Origin: Gammaproteobacteria bacterium
GTDB taxonomy: Bacteria > Pseudomonadota > Gammaproteobacteria > Arenicellales > UBA868
Assembly (NCBI GenBank): GCA_022450155.1
Contig: JAKUQR010000026.1
Location: 1 to 43,052 of the forward strand
Reading direction: 5' to 3'
DNA length: 43,052 bases
Shown: positions 19,401 through 28,241 of the stretch, in pieces
Layout: the number at the start of each line of letters is the position of its first letter
How positions within the stretch are numbered: position 1 is the stretch's first letter
Notes under the pieces: generated by a model
Database searches by the model: none
Told to the model about the DNA's origin: nothing
Seen by the model: the letters and a program-made list of their open reading frames with translations, nothing else
Program-made: the position numbers and the translations under genes

Positions 19401-19945
19401 TTTTCTGACCGTACATGGTCGTCGACAAGATAGGTCGCCAGCAGACTGCGTGCATCGGTAAAATCATCCCTGCCTCTCAACTGATCCAATTGCAGTAACG
19501 GCCAGCTCATGGTTTCGAGCGGTTCCGGTTCATCTCCTGGCAGTGGATCCGGATAAAGTCCCTGGGCCAGAAAAATCATGGTCCGGTAATTCGAATAAGC
19601 CGGCGTTAAACCAACCGCGGCCAACTCCACGATCTCGCGCGCTGCATAGCCGATCTCCTCCCGCATCTCCCGCAGGGCAGCATCGCGTGGGCTTTCGCCC
19701 GCGTCTATCCGACCCTTTACGAATCCCAGCTCGTAACGCTCACAGCCGACCGCATACTCGCGGAGCAGAAGCAAATGTTGTGCGTCCGGCATCGGAATCA
19801 CAAGAACAGAACCACTGCCGTCGCCCATGAACCGCTCAAACTGGGCGTAGTGTCCGTTACCGAACTTCAGGTCGACCGCTTCGATGTGGAACAGCCGGGT
19901 CCGTGCGATGGTGCGGACATCGAGAACCTGGGGCAGGTCGTTCAT
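19397..19945 (-). CDS. nudE: ADP compounds hydrolase NudE (Nudix)
   Basis: A 182-residue Nudix hydrolase. The Nudix box is complete: GRIDAGESPRDAALREMREE followed by IGY, matching GX5EX7REUXEEXGU. NudE cleaves ADP-ribose, AP3A, NADH and similar compounds into AMP-containing products; the downstream AMP- and PAP-processing genes cysQ and yrfG make metabolic sense. It shares a 181-bp divergent promoter region with yrfG. Confidence 0.92.
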   Translation of the reverse strand: MNDLPQVLDVRTIARTRLFHIEAVDLKFGNGHYAQFERFMGDGSGSVLVIPMPDAQHLLLLREYAVGCERYELGFVKGRIDAGESPRDAALREMREEIGYAAREIVELAAVGLTPAYSNYRTMIFLAQGLYPDPLPGDEPEPLETMSWPLLQLDQLRGRDDFTDARSLLATYLVDDHVRSEK

Positions 19946-20126
19946 AAAATTGATCCAGGGGGAAATCGTGGCTGACCGGTTACCTTCAGCTTAACCCACT
20001 CAGGCGCTTTGCGGCATTTAAGTCTAAGCGCATATGGCTCATCACCGTTAGAATTGGACGCATCTGCAACATCAGCCGATGTCCCTACCGGACTGATCAC
20101 GCTGCTCTGACTGGACCCGTAAACCG

Positions 20127-20798
20127 ATGTTGAACTGGGCACATATAGATTCGGTACTTCTGGATCTCGACGGCACGCTGCTCGACCTGCACTATGACAA
20201 CTATTTCTGGAGAGAGTTTGTCCCTGCACGCTACGCCCAGAATCGTAGCCTGAGCCTGACTGACGCCAAAGCAAAGCTGTTGCCGCGCATGCTCGAACTG
20301 CAGGGAACACTGGAATGGTACTGCGTCGATTTCTGGAGCCGAGAACTGGACCTGGATATCCTCGCACTAAAAACTGAACTCCGGCATCTGATCAAACTGC
20401 GGCCCGGTGCCAGATCTTTCCTGTCCTATTTGCAGACCCGACCCCAGCGCGTGATACTGGCAACCAACGCCCATCTGAAGTCCGTAGAGCTCAAGTTCCA
20501 GCAAACCGGACTGGCACCGCTGTTTGACCGGGTGATCACATCGCATGAACTGGGTCATCCCAAGGAGGAGCAGGCATTCTGGCGAAAACTTCAATTGCTG
20601 GAAGCATTTGATCCCAGACGCACACTGTTTATCGACGACAATCTGCTGGTGCTTGAAGCTGCCGCTTGCTACGGCATCGGCCATCTGCTTGCAGTATCTC
20701 GACCCGACCTGACTCAACCTTCGCGGAACCTGCCGGGTGGTTTGACAGGCCTTGATCACTTTGACGATCTGCTACCGCCGAGGATTGTCCCCAAGTAA
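20127..20798 (+). CDS. yrfG: GMP/IMP 5'-nucleotidase YrfG (HAD family)
   Basis: A 223-residue HAD phosphatase. Motif I is LLDLDGTLLDL with nucleophile Asp13 and acid Asp15. Motif II is ILATNAH, the lysine motif is in SHELGHPKEEQAFW, and motif III is LFIDDN. The YFWREFVP segment after motif I is characteristic of YrfG, which prefers purine nucleoside monophosphates. It is divergent from nudE and immediately followed by zapE. Confidence 0.9.
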   Translation: MLNWAHIDSVLLDLDGTLLDLHYDNYFWREFVPARYAQNRSLSLTDAKAKLLPRMLELQGTLEWYCVDFWSRELDLDILALKTELRHLIKLRPGARSFLSYLQTRPQRVILATNAHLKSVELKFQQTGLAPLFDRVITSHELGHPKEEQAFWRKLQLLEAFDPRRTLFIDDNLLVLEAAACYGIGHLLAVSRPDLTQPSRNLPGGLTGLDHFDDLLPPRIVPK

Positions 20799-20802
20799 TA
20801 TT

Positions 20803-21918
20803 TTGAAAGCATCCACCGCCTCAATCAGTCTGGCATTTAAGCGCATGCTGGATGCTAAAGGGTACGTGCCAGACGAACATCAAGACACAGCACTTGTACA
20901 CTTTGATCGTTTAGCCCATGAATTGGCCGGATCAGACTTCCTCGGTGCTGACGGTCCACTTACCCGCATCCAGCGCCTCCTACGGCTGACATCCCGGAAA
21001 AGCCCCGCCGGCATATACCTGTGGGGCAAAGTGGGTCGAGGGAAAACGATGATGATGGATGTCCTTTTTGACACGGTGCCGGGTAAGCGGAAACGACGGG
21101 TCCATTTTCACCGGTTCATGCTGGAACTCCATCGGCGTTTGAACCTATTGCAGCAACAGCGAGACCCTCTCATGCAGGTGAGCCGTGAAATCGGACAGGA
21201 CGTTGCACTTCTGTGCTTGGATGAGTTCTTCGTCTCTGATATCGGCGATGCCATGGTGCTCAACCAGTTGCTGCAGGGCCTCGCAAACAACGGCGTCACG
21301 CTGGTGTTCACATCGAATACTAAACCCGATCAGCTGTACAAAGACGGATTTCAACGCGACCGGTTTCTGCCGGCGATTGATCTGATTAAAGACCGCACTG
21401 TCGTTGTGCACCTTGACGGCAGCACCGATTATCGACTTGAACTGCTGGACAGATCGGATGTCTACCTGACTCCAGACGATGCGACCGCACAGAGCCAAAT
21501 GCAATCGCTGTTTACACACATCGTGTCGACGATACCGGTAACAGCGGGTGCGATCACTATAAACGGTCGCCGTATCCAGAGCCACGCTCACGGCGAAGGC
21601 GTGATCTGGTTTAAATTCAGCGCGTTGTGCGAAGGGCCGCGGTCCAAGGTCGACTACACAGAACTGTCTCGTTCCTACCACACGATCCTGATTTCCGGGA
21701 TCCCCCAGCTCAACGACAGCCAGGATGGTATTGTCCGGCGGTTTATAGAGCTGATTGACGAACTCTACGACCGCCGGGTCAAGGTGATTGTGTCAGCCAA
21801 CAGCTGTCCTGAAGACCTTTACAGCGGTAAACGGTTGTCTGCGCCTTTTAATCGAACCATCAGCCGCTTAAACGCATTCCAGAGCGAAGAATACCTCTCG
21901 CTGTCCCATAGACCCTGA
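20803..21918 (+). CDS. zapE: Cell division protein ZapE (AFG1-like ATPase)
   Basis: An AAA-type P-loop ATPase of the ZapE/AFG1 family that binds FtsZ and modulates the Z ring. Walker A is LWGKVGRGKTMMMD, Walker B is LLCLDEFFVSDIGDA, sensor-like VFTSNTKPDQLY follows, and RFLPAIDLIK and the terminal FQSEEYLSL match the E. coli protein. The start is uncertain. The frame opens with TTG codons at 20752 and 20785, inside yrfG. TTG 20803 gives an N-terminus closest to the family length (about 371 residues), and ATG 20845 would remove part of the conserved first helix. Convergent with the Rieske gene, with no gap. Confidence 0.88.
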   Translation: MKASTASISLAFKRMLDAKGYVPDEHQDTALVHFDRLAHELAGSDFLGADGPLTRIQRLLRLTSRKSPAGIYLWGKVGRGKTMMMDVLFDTVPGKRKRRVHFHRFMLELHRRLNLLQQQRDPLMQVSREIGQDVALLCLDEFFVSDIGDAMVLNQLLQGLANNGVTLVFTSNTKPDQLYKDGFQRDRFLPAIDLIKDRTVVVHLDGSTDYRLELLDRSDVYLTPDDATAQSQMQSLFTHIVSTIPVTAGAITINGRRIQSHAHGEGVIWFKFSALCEGPRSKVDYTELSRSYHTILISGIPQLNDSQDGIVRRFIELIDELYDRRVKVIVSANSCPEDLYSGKRLSAPFNRTISRLNAFQSEEYLSLSHRP

Positions 21919-23118
21919 TCATTGCTGGCCGGACTCATAACCGTCGTTAGACTCCGACAAAAACTGCGCAATCCAGCAGTGAAACGCGTGAACACTGGGT
22001 TCGTACACGGGCGAATAACGGCCAGCCCGGGCCAGTGACGACGACAGGCCCCGCTGCTGGGTCTCGATAACGGAAATATCTTCAGCCAGGCCGGCTTCCA
22101 TTCGACGCTCATAGGCACGCAGCTTGGTCGCGAAATCTGCTTGCTCGACTGAGGCCTGCGGGAAACAGACGGTCATATTGACCCGGGTTAACGCCGGCTT
22201 GAGCGGTATCGCCTCGAATATCCAGACGGCATCAATAGACGCCGCGAAGGTCAGATTTGGGTAAACCCAACTGTACCGAGTACCCAGTAAGTTGCGTCCC
22301 GATAATCCCGGCAAGGGCGGCAAAGGCCCAGTCCCGTCGTCTACCTTGCCCGTGCTGCTGACACCCCGGTGTTCCCCGAACTGGGTACTGAAATTGCCTG
22401 CGACCTTATCCAGAGGATCTGGTGATGCGTAATAGACTGAAAAAGTACCCGGATGAACCTTTTGCAGATGGTAATACTCGTTGAACACCTCAAGGAAGAT
22501 TTTCCAGTTGCAACGCACCTCGAACTCTCTGGTCGATGCGGTAATCAGGTCGCCCAATCGCCAAGGGCGATGTACCGCCTCAAAATCGCCGAGCCAGGTG
22601 TCAATTGGGGGTGCTGTACCGTCCACATTGACAAAGGCAAACCCAGCGCGTGACGCCGCCGGCACTGAAACTAACCCATAGTCGGCGTTACAGAAATCAA
22701 CTGCAGCGTCCATCCGCGGGGCCGTCAGCAGCGCGCCATCAAGCCCGTAAGTCCACGCATGGAACGGACAAATGATCCGTTTACAGCGCCCCCGGCCGGG
22801 CGGCAACAGCCGCATGCCTCGATGTCGGCAGGTGTTCGCAAAAGCCCGGAGCTGGTGCGATGAATCCAGCAGCAGCACCAGCGGGGTACCGCCAACGTCG
22901 AGTGCGAGGTAATCGCCCGGCACGACGAGATCGTCGAGCCGCCCGACGCTGACCCAACCGCCTCGAAATCCCCGATCCATCTCCTGCTCAAAAATCTCCA
23001 CGTCGAAGTAGCACACCGGCGGCAGGGATTCCGCCGCCTCGACCGGTCTTAACACCTTCTCTAAATCTGTCTTTTTCAGCACCTGACCCCCGGGGTATGG
23101 CCCCACAATCGGCCTCAC
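21919..23118 (-). CDS. Rieske-type aromatic-ring-hydroxylating oxygenase, alpha subunit
   Basis: A 399-residue non-heme iron oxygenase. The Rieske [2Fe-2S] ligands are Cys97 and His99 (TCRHRGM) and Cys117 and His120 (ICPFHAW). Mononuclear iron ligands are His217 and His222 (EYYHLQKVHPGT), with the third in EDISVIETQQRGLSS. The NWKIFLEVFNEYYHL pattern and the GlySer-type C-terminus resemble the quaternary-amine oxygenases (choline/carnitine monooxygenase, GbcA-like) more than the benzene/naphthalene dioxygenases. No reductase or ferredoxin gene is nearby, so electron delivery must come from elsewhere. A methylamine-type substrate would fit the TMADH-like gene in this window, but the two are 16 kb apart. 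Confidence 0.85.
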   Translation of the reverse strand: MRPIVGPYPGGQVLKKTDLEKVLRPVEAAESLPPVCYFDVEIFEQEMDRGFRGGWVSVGRLDDLVVPGDYLALDVGGTPLVLLLDSSHQLRAFANTCRHRGMRLLPPGRGRCKRIICPFHAWTYGLDGALLTAPRMDAAVDFCNADYGLVSVPAASRAGFAFVNVDGTAPPIDTWLGDFEAVHRPWRLGDLITASTREFEVRCNWKIFLEVFNEYYHLQKVHPGTFSVYYASPDPLDKVAGNFSTQFGEHRGVSSTGKVDDGTGPLPPLPGLSGRNLLGTRYSWVYPNLTFAASIDAVWIFEAIPLKPALTRVNMTVCFPQASVEQADFATKLRAYERRMEAGLAEDISVIETQQRGLSSSLARAGRYSPVYEPSVHAFHCWIAQFLSESNDGYESGQQ

Positions 23119-23195
23119 AGCGGGTTATCTACATTCCAGCACAATGAGCGAACTTCAGTACAAACAGTGTATCCGTTGTCTGGATCAGTCGTCGG

Positions 23196-25412
23196 TCAGT
23201 ACAAATCCAGGGGATCTACATCGACCGACCAGCGGACGGTCCGTGCCAGTTTCAAGCGCTCCAACTCCGCAAGCCAGTCTTCCAGAAACCGGTGTAAACG
23301 GTTACGACCCCGTCCTGAGACCAGCAGCTGAGCCCGAAACCGACCCGCTCGCCGTTCCATGGGCGAGGGTACGGGATCCATCACCTGGATGTCGCCAGCC
23401 TGCTCAGCCTCTAGCCAGCTCCTCGCCCGGGCCTGGGCGGCCTGCAGAAAGCTAAGGGGGGCAGCCTGTCGAGGGGATTCGGCACGGAGCAGGACAAACC
23501 GCGCATAAGGCGGGTAACCGGCTGCCTTGCGCTCGGCGAGACAGGCAGTGGCGAAACCGTCAAAGTCGTGAGACGCGAGTCGGACATAAGCCGCGTCATC
23601 TGGATAGAGCGTCTGGACCAACACAGTGCCACGAAGTTTCCCGCGGCCGGCGCGCCCAGCAACTTGGGTTAACTGCTGAACCAGCCGTTCTGACGCCCGG
23701 AAATCAAAGCTGTAAAGCCCCCTATCGGTATTTAACGCACACACCAGAGTCACTGCGGCGAAGTGATGCCCCTTGGACAACATCTGCGTGCCGACCACGA
23801 TATCCGCCTCACGCTGACGAATTGTCTCTAATACCTGCTCAACCTGTCCGGGGCCCGCCATGCTGTCGCTGTCCACCCGGATAACTCGGGCTTTCGGAAA
23901 ACGCTCAATCAGGGCAGCTTCGACACGCTGGGTGCCCTCGCCGAGGTGATACAGGCCTGGCTCACCACAATTCGGGCATAGGGACGGTGCAGGTTGCGAT
24001 GCACCACAATGGTGGCAACGCAGCACACCGCTACCCACGTGAAGCGTAAGGCCCGCATCACAACGCAGACACTGCCCTTTCCACCGACATTTAAGACACA
24101 ACACCACCGGCGCGAAGCCCCGGCGATTGACATAAATAATGCTCTGTTCACCCCGGTTTAGGCGCGTTTCGATCGCATCCAGGACGGCTGTGGAAAGACC
24201 GTTTTGGAGGGTTGTCCGTGCAATATCCACCAGCTTCACGTCGGGCATGACGGCACCACCGACCCGCTGTGGCAATAACACCCGGCTATAACGCCCTTTA
24301 CGGACGTTTTCCAGCGTTTCCAAGGACGGAGTCGCCGAACCCAGTACGACGGGAATTTTTTCGATTTGTGCCCGTTTAACGGCTACATCCCGCGCGTGGT
24401 AGCGAAATCCGTCCTGCTGCTTAAACGATGGGTCATGCTCCTCGTCCACAATAATCAGGCCCGGGTGCAAACAGGGCGTAAAAACGGCCGAGCGGGTTCC
24501 CAAAATCACGTCAGCCAGCCCCTGCCGCGCAGCCCACCAGCCGCGGTGCCGGGTGGGCCCGCTGAGACCCGAGTGCAAAACGACCAGCTTGCCCGCGAGG
24601 CCCTGGCTAAATCGCGCCACCAGCTGCGGTGTCAACGCGATTTCGGGTACCAGGACCAGAACCTGCGTGTTACGGGCTATGGCTTCTCGAGCAATACTTA
24701 AATAGACCTCGGTTTTGCCCGAACCGGTGACACCGTGCAAAAGAAAAGCTGCATAGCGGCCGAGCTGGGCAACCACCTGAGCACTGGATTCCGACTGCGC
24801 CGGGGTCAGATGCTGATCATTCGTCTGATGGGCTTGCACCACTGTGGTGCTGTCATCAAACGCGCTGCTCACCCAACCACGTGCTTCCAGCCGTCGCAGC
24901 GCACTCAATACCCTGGGATTGCGTGACCGCAGCGTCGCTTCCGGCACACCTATCGATTCAGCATCTGCCAGTTCTGCCAGCACTTGTCGCTGAATGACAG
25001 CACGCTCAGACAGCGTCGCCCTACTGCAGCCACCCTCGGACGTGATAAACCAGTGACGCGGCAGAGTCGGACGCAGATTGCCGCCTCGACGCAGTGCAAC
25101 TGGCAGCGCTGTGTGCAGCACTTCACCGACGGGGTGGTGATAGTAGGTTGACGCCCAGCGCAACAGTTGGAACAGCGGTTCGGAGAACACCGGTTCAACA
25201 TCCAACACTTGCGTCACCGCCTTTAATTTAGAAATGGGTACCTCTGCGCGTGCCACCTGACCACAGACTATACCCACGACGGTCCGTTTCTGTAACGGCA
25301 CTCTGACGCGGACACCGGTTCGAATCACGTCGGCGTCTTCTGCCAGGGCGTAATCAAAAACACGCCGCAGGGGTAACGGCAAGGCAACACGAAGTGCACC
25401 GCTGTGTTTCAT
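23196..25412 (-). CDS. priA: Primosomal replication protein N' (PriA helicase)
   Basis: A 738-residue 3'-5' DNA helicase that restarts stalled replication forks. The N-terminal DNA-binding domain (residues 1-190) precedes Walker A (GVTGSGKTEVYLS) and the DEEH box (IIVDEEHDPSFKQQ). The zinc-binding insertion contains CLKC, CLRC, CHHC and CPNC pairs. GSATPSLET and VAGRAGRG are the later helicase motifs. Full length. Its start faces the 645-bp DnaA-box region. Confidence 0.96.
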   Translation of the reverse strand: MKHSGALRVALPLPLRRVFDYALAEDADVIRTGVRVRVPLQKRTVVGIVCGQVARAEVPISKLKAVTQVLDVEPVFSEPLFQLLRWASTYYHHPVGEVLHTALPVALRRGGNLRPTLPRHWFITSEGGCSRATLSERAVIQRQVLAELADAESIGVPEATLRSRNPRVLSALRRLEARGWVSSAFDDSTTVVQAHQTNDQHLTPAQSESSAQVVAQLGRYAAFLLHGVTGSGKTEVYLSIAREAIARNTQVLVLVPEIALTPQLVARFSQGLAGKLVVLHSGLSGPTRHRGWWAARQGLADVILGTRSAVFTPCLHPGLIIVDEEHDPSFKQQDGFRYHARDVAVKRAQIEKIPVVLGSATPSLETLENVRKGRYSRVLLPQRVGGAVMPDVKLVDIARTTLQNGLSTAVLDAIETRLNRGEQSIIYVNRRGFAPVVLCLKCRWKGQCLRCDAGLTLHVGSGVLRCHHCGASQPAPSLCPNCGEPGLYHLGEGTQRVEAALIERFPKARVIRVDSDSMAGPGQVEQVLETIRQREADIVVGTQMLSKGHHFAAVTLVCALNTDRGLYSFDFRASERLVQQLTQVAGRAGRGKLRGTVLVQTLYPDDAAYVRLASHDFDGFATACLAERKAAGYPPYARFVLLRAESPRQAAPLSFLQAAQARARSWLEAEQAGDIQVMDPVPSPMERRAGRFRAQLLVSGRGRNRLHRFLEDWLAELERLKLARTVRWSVDVDPLDLY

Positions 25413-25519
25413 TGCAGCATTAACCGTTTGTGTAATGACAAGTTTGCATTAGTCGCTAAAGTTTCTGTCGACTCGCACCAACACGAGATAAACAATTGAC
25501 TCACATAAACGTTTCCGGG

Positions 25520-25554
25520 TTGTACACAATTGCTGTGGATAACTCTGTGTACAA
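25520..25554. repeat. Perfect 9-bp inverted repeat flanking DnaA box 1
   Basis: TTGTACACA (25520-25528) and its exact reverse complement TGTGTACAA (25546-25554) are separated by 17 bp that contain the consensus DnaA box. Each arm is itself one mismatch from a DnaA box, so this could be a cluster of three binding sites. Confidence 0.75.
25534..25542 (-). promoter_or_regulatory. Consensus DnaA box 1
   Basis: TGTGGATAA on the plus strand, i.e. TTATCCACA on the complement, is a perfect DnaA box. It sits in the middle of the 9-bp inverted repeat described separately. Confidence 0.7.
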
Positions 25555-25720
25555 ATACTCCGCCGTGTCTCAATTTGGCACACAATCGATGGTTAATTAC
25601 AAATTGATCAAAAAATAAGCAGTTAAATCTTTCTTCAAATTCAACACGTTACCGGCATCCTGGCGCCAGATCACACGCGCGGCTGCCGCAGTTATCGAAC
25701 CCGACGGCGGACCGGCTGGA

Positions 25721-25729
25721 TGTGCATAA
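25721..25729 (-). promoter_or_regulatory. Consensus DnaA box 2
   Basis: TGTGCATAA on the plus strand, TTATGCACA on the complement, matches TTATNCACA exactly. It lies 187 bp from box 1 in the same orientation. Confidence 0.6.
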
Positions 25730-26057
25730 AGCAGTCTTCAAACGGTTATGACGCATACACAACTACACTCGAATCATCTTTTATGATCAATAATTTAGCC
25801 GCCGGACTTCGCAACACTTAACAATTTTTTCAACCCGGTTAAACTGTAAAAAACAACGCATCAAGTGTAACGCGCACAACACGTAACGGACACACTGTTA
25901 AACACTGCAACACCGCTGAACGTTCACTGATTCACAGTCGTCTCCGACCCACCCGAACAACAGCTAACAACCGAAAAACCGGCGCGTCATCAACACTGCG
26001 TGTTGAACGTTATCATTCCAAATTACAAAGCAGCGTTGGCTTTTTCAATGCAAACAA

Positions 26058-26677
26058 TCACGCCGGCCTTTTGAGCTTTATGATTCTGCCAAAATCAACG
26101 TACTCACCAGCACCTAATCGTCCGACTGGGTGAATTCGATCTGCATGGATCTGTCTTCTGCCTTTAGGATCGCGGCCAACCACCTCATCATCCAAATAAA
26201 TCCCCTGACGCGCCCCAGGATCATCGAGGTGGTGTTGCCCCCGATGTTGTGGTTCTCTCATGAAGCGTACGGACAAACACCACCCTCGCGTCTTTAAGGC
26301 GCGGCAGCCGTGAACCCGCCAAAGGGAATGTTGTCAGCCCCAAGTGTGCAACCTCCGATTCGCCCGCAGACAGTGTTGCGGACGAGGCGTTCAGATCTTC
26401 CAACTGGGCTACACTGGCAATGTGAATCAGAAAATCCTGGCGTTGCTTGACGTTTTCACGAGTATCCTTTGGACGCCCGTCTGATCTTAGACCCGTAGAG
26501 ATCATCACCAATGGTGGTTCGCTCGAGACGGTGTTGAAAAATGAATAGGGCGCAAGGTTAAAGACTGCCATTGGCATTCTCGCTGAGCACCCAGGTGATC
26601 GGGCGCGGAATAACGGTTTGGGTCAGGGTGACATAGATTTGCAGAGGGTCCAGTTGGGCGATATCGACGCACATCAT
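26058..26677 (-). pseudogene. Flavin-reductase-like (DIM6/NTAB family) gene broken by three small indels
   Basis: Read across three frames, the minus strand encodes a complete member of the FMN-binding flavin reductase family, about 205 residues. The first frame starts at ATG 26677 (TVIPRPITWVLSEN). An extra base in the TTT at 26560-26562 shifts to the frame with NLAPYSFFNTVSSEPP. Two extra bases (or one missing) in GAGAGA at 26254-26259 shift to IGGNTTSMILGRVRG. A missing G in the run at 26202-26205 shifts to IYLDDEVVGRD and HPVGRLGAGEY. All three lie in short repeats, so sequencing error should be excluded, although neighbouring genes are intact. It is divergent from hisG. Confidence 0.82.
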
Positions 26678-26822
26678 GCGCTGCTCCAGTTTGTGGCTGT
26701 AGCCGGTTAAATCGGCTTTTTCACGCGGCAATCCCCCGACTTATGCCATAATTCGCGTCCTTTTTGTCCGTATTTTGGGCACTGCAGTCCCTATCGACGT
26801 CACCAAGAGCACCCCCCAAACC

Positions 26823-27695
26823 ATGCCTTCACTCAAAATCGGGATCCCCAAAGGTAGCCTGGAACAGGCCACAATCGATCTGTTTGAGCGTGCTGGCTGG
26901 CACATCGGCGCCAGGTCACGCAATTACTTCCCCAGCATCGACGATAACGACCTGTCCTGCGCCCTGGTTCGATCGCAGGAAATGCCGCTCTATGTTGCCA
27001 ATGGGGCCCTGGATCTGGGGCTAACCGGCCTGGACTGGATTCTTGACACGGGTGCTGACGTGGTCGAGGTCTGCGATCTGGTGTACTCCAAAAGTTCGGA
27101 CAGCCCGTGCCGATGGGTACTGGTGGTACCGGAGAACTCGCCCATACAGACTATTGAAGATCTGCAAGGCTGCACAGTAGCGACAGAACTGGTGAATTTC
27201 ACCCGCAAATACCTGTCCGATTTGGGCATCGAGTGTGAGGTCGAATTTTCGTGGGGCGCGACCGAGGCCAAAGCCGTAGAAGGGCTGGTCGATGCTGTGG
27301 TTGAGATTACTGAGACCGGCAGCACCATCCGCGCGCACGGCCTTCGGATCGTCTGCGATCTGCTACTCACGCACACCCGCTTGATCAGCAACGCCAATGT
27401 CCTGGCCGACCCCTGGAAGAAAAAGAAAATTGACCAGATTTCCCTGCTGCTGCAGGCCTCACTGGAGGCCCACCGCAAGGTCGCACTGAAGATGAATGCA
27501 CCCAAAGACAAGCTGGCATCAGTGATGGCTCTGCTGCCGAGCCTGCAGTCCCCAACCATCAGTGAACTGTCAGATACCGACTGGGTGGCACTGGAAACGG
27601 TGGTCGACAGTAATTTGGTTCGGGACCTTGTTCCGCAGCTGCGCGACGCCGGTGCACAAGGCATTCTCGAATACGCCCTGCGCAAAATCGTTTAA
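26823..27695 (+). CDS. hisG: ATP phosphoribosyltransferase, long form
   Basis: A 290-residue enzyme catalysing the first step of histidine synthesis, joining ATP and PRPP. MPSLKIGIPKGSLEQATIDLFERAGW-type N-terminus, LGLTGLDWI, and the PRPP loop VVEITETGSTIRAHGL are present. The C-terminal ACT-like regulatory domain (about residues 210-290) makes it the HisZ-independent, histidine-inhibited long form. The frame runs upstream to a TTG at 26775, but the family start is clearly ATG 26823. No other his gene is adjacent. Convergent with ccmG, 9 bp between stops. Confidence 0.93.
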   Translation: MPSLKIGIPKGSLEQATIDLFERAGWHIGARSRNYFPSIDDNDLSCALVRSQEMPLYVANGALDLGLTGLDWILDTGADVVEVCDLVYSKSSDSPCRWVLVVPENSPIQTIEDLQGCTVATELVNFTRKYLSDLGIECEVEFSWGATEAKAVEGLVDAVVEITETGSTIRAHGLRIVCDLLLTHTRLISNANVLADPWKKKKIDQISLLLQASLEAHRKVALKMNAPKDKLASVMALLPSLQSPTISELSDTDWVALETVVDSNLVRDLVPQLRDAGAQGILEYALRKIV

Positions 27696-27704
27696 CTCAA
27701 CTGG

Positions 27705-28241
27705 CTAACGATCAGCGAGACTTTGTAGCAACGGCAAAATCGATTCCTTTAGTGCCTTGCGGTCGAGCGGACCGATGTGCTTGTACCGAATAATGCCTTC
27801 TGAATCAATGACAAAGGTTTCTGGCACACCGTAAACACCCCAGTCGATTCCCACCCGGCCATTGGCATCCACCGGTACGCTCACGTAGGGATTCCCCCAT
27901 TGCTGAAGCCAGGCGAGGGCATCCTGACGGGAATCCTTGTAGTTGAGCCCGACGATGTCGACCATTCCGGTCGCAGCGATCTCATTGAGAAGCGGGTGCT
28001 CAGCACGACACGAAACACACCAGGAGGCCCAAATATTAAGCAGCCACACTTTCCCGTGCATATCGCTGACTGAGGTGCGCGCTTCCGTATCGAGTAGCCG
28101 GGGCAGCTTAAACGTCGGTGCGGGCTTGCCCACCAGTGGTGAGGGCACCTCGCGCGGGTCAAGTTTGAGTCCGATTGCGAGAAAAATCCCAACAATCACG
28201 AATATGACCAGCGGCAGCCCAAAGCGCCAGGTTCTAACCAC
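27705..28241 (-). CDS. ccmG: Cytochrome c biogenesis thiol:disulfide interchange protein CcmG/DsbE
   Basis: A 178-residue membrane-anchored periplasmic thioredoxin that reduces apocytochrome c or its chaperone for haem ligation. An N-terminal hydrophobic anchor (about residues 9-26) is followed by LDPREVPSPLVGKPAP, diagnostic for CcmG. The active site is WCVSC (Cys75, Cys78), and the GVYGVPETF cis-Pro loop is present. No ccmABCDEFH genes are adjacent. Its start overlaps the upstream lipoprotein gene by 8 bp. Confidence 0.9.
   Translation of the reverse strand: MVRTWRFGLPLVIFVIVGIFLAIGLKLDPREVPSPLVGKPAPTFKLPRLLDTEARTSVSDMHGKVWLLNIWASWCVSCRAEHPLLNEIAATGMVDIVGLNYKDSRQDALAWLQQWGNPYVSVPVDANGRVGIDWGVYGVPETFVIDSEGIIRYKHIGPLDRKALKESILPLLQSLADR

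Larger units (their letters stand above)
25413..26057. other. Candidate replication origin or DnaA-binding regulatory region (non-coding)
   Basis: No convincing gene lies in these 645 bases. Two consensus DnaA boxes (25534-25542 and 25721-25729) and four one-mismatch boxes (25520-25528, 25546-25554, 25574-25582, 25928-25936) are present. AT-rich blocks with GATC sites occur at 25590-25650 and 25770-25800. By hand count, 25801-25980 has 27 G against 57 C on the plus strand. The sequence around the first box closely resembles the R4 region of E. coli oriC from memory. Against an origin: no dnaA, dnaN, mnmG or parAB is adjacent, and two perfect boxes are few. Alternatively it could be a DnaA-titration site or a priA regulatory region. 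Confidence 0.45.

Noticed and set aside
25801-25980. C-rich, G-poor stretch considered as a Rho-utilisation site
   Set aside because: No gene is transcribed rightward into it, since priA is on the opposite strand, so a termination role has no transcript to act on.
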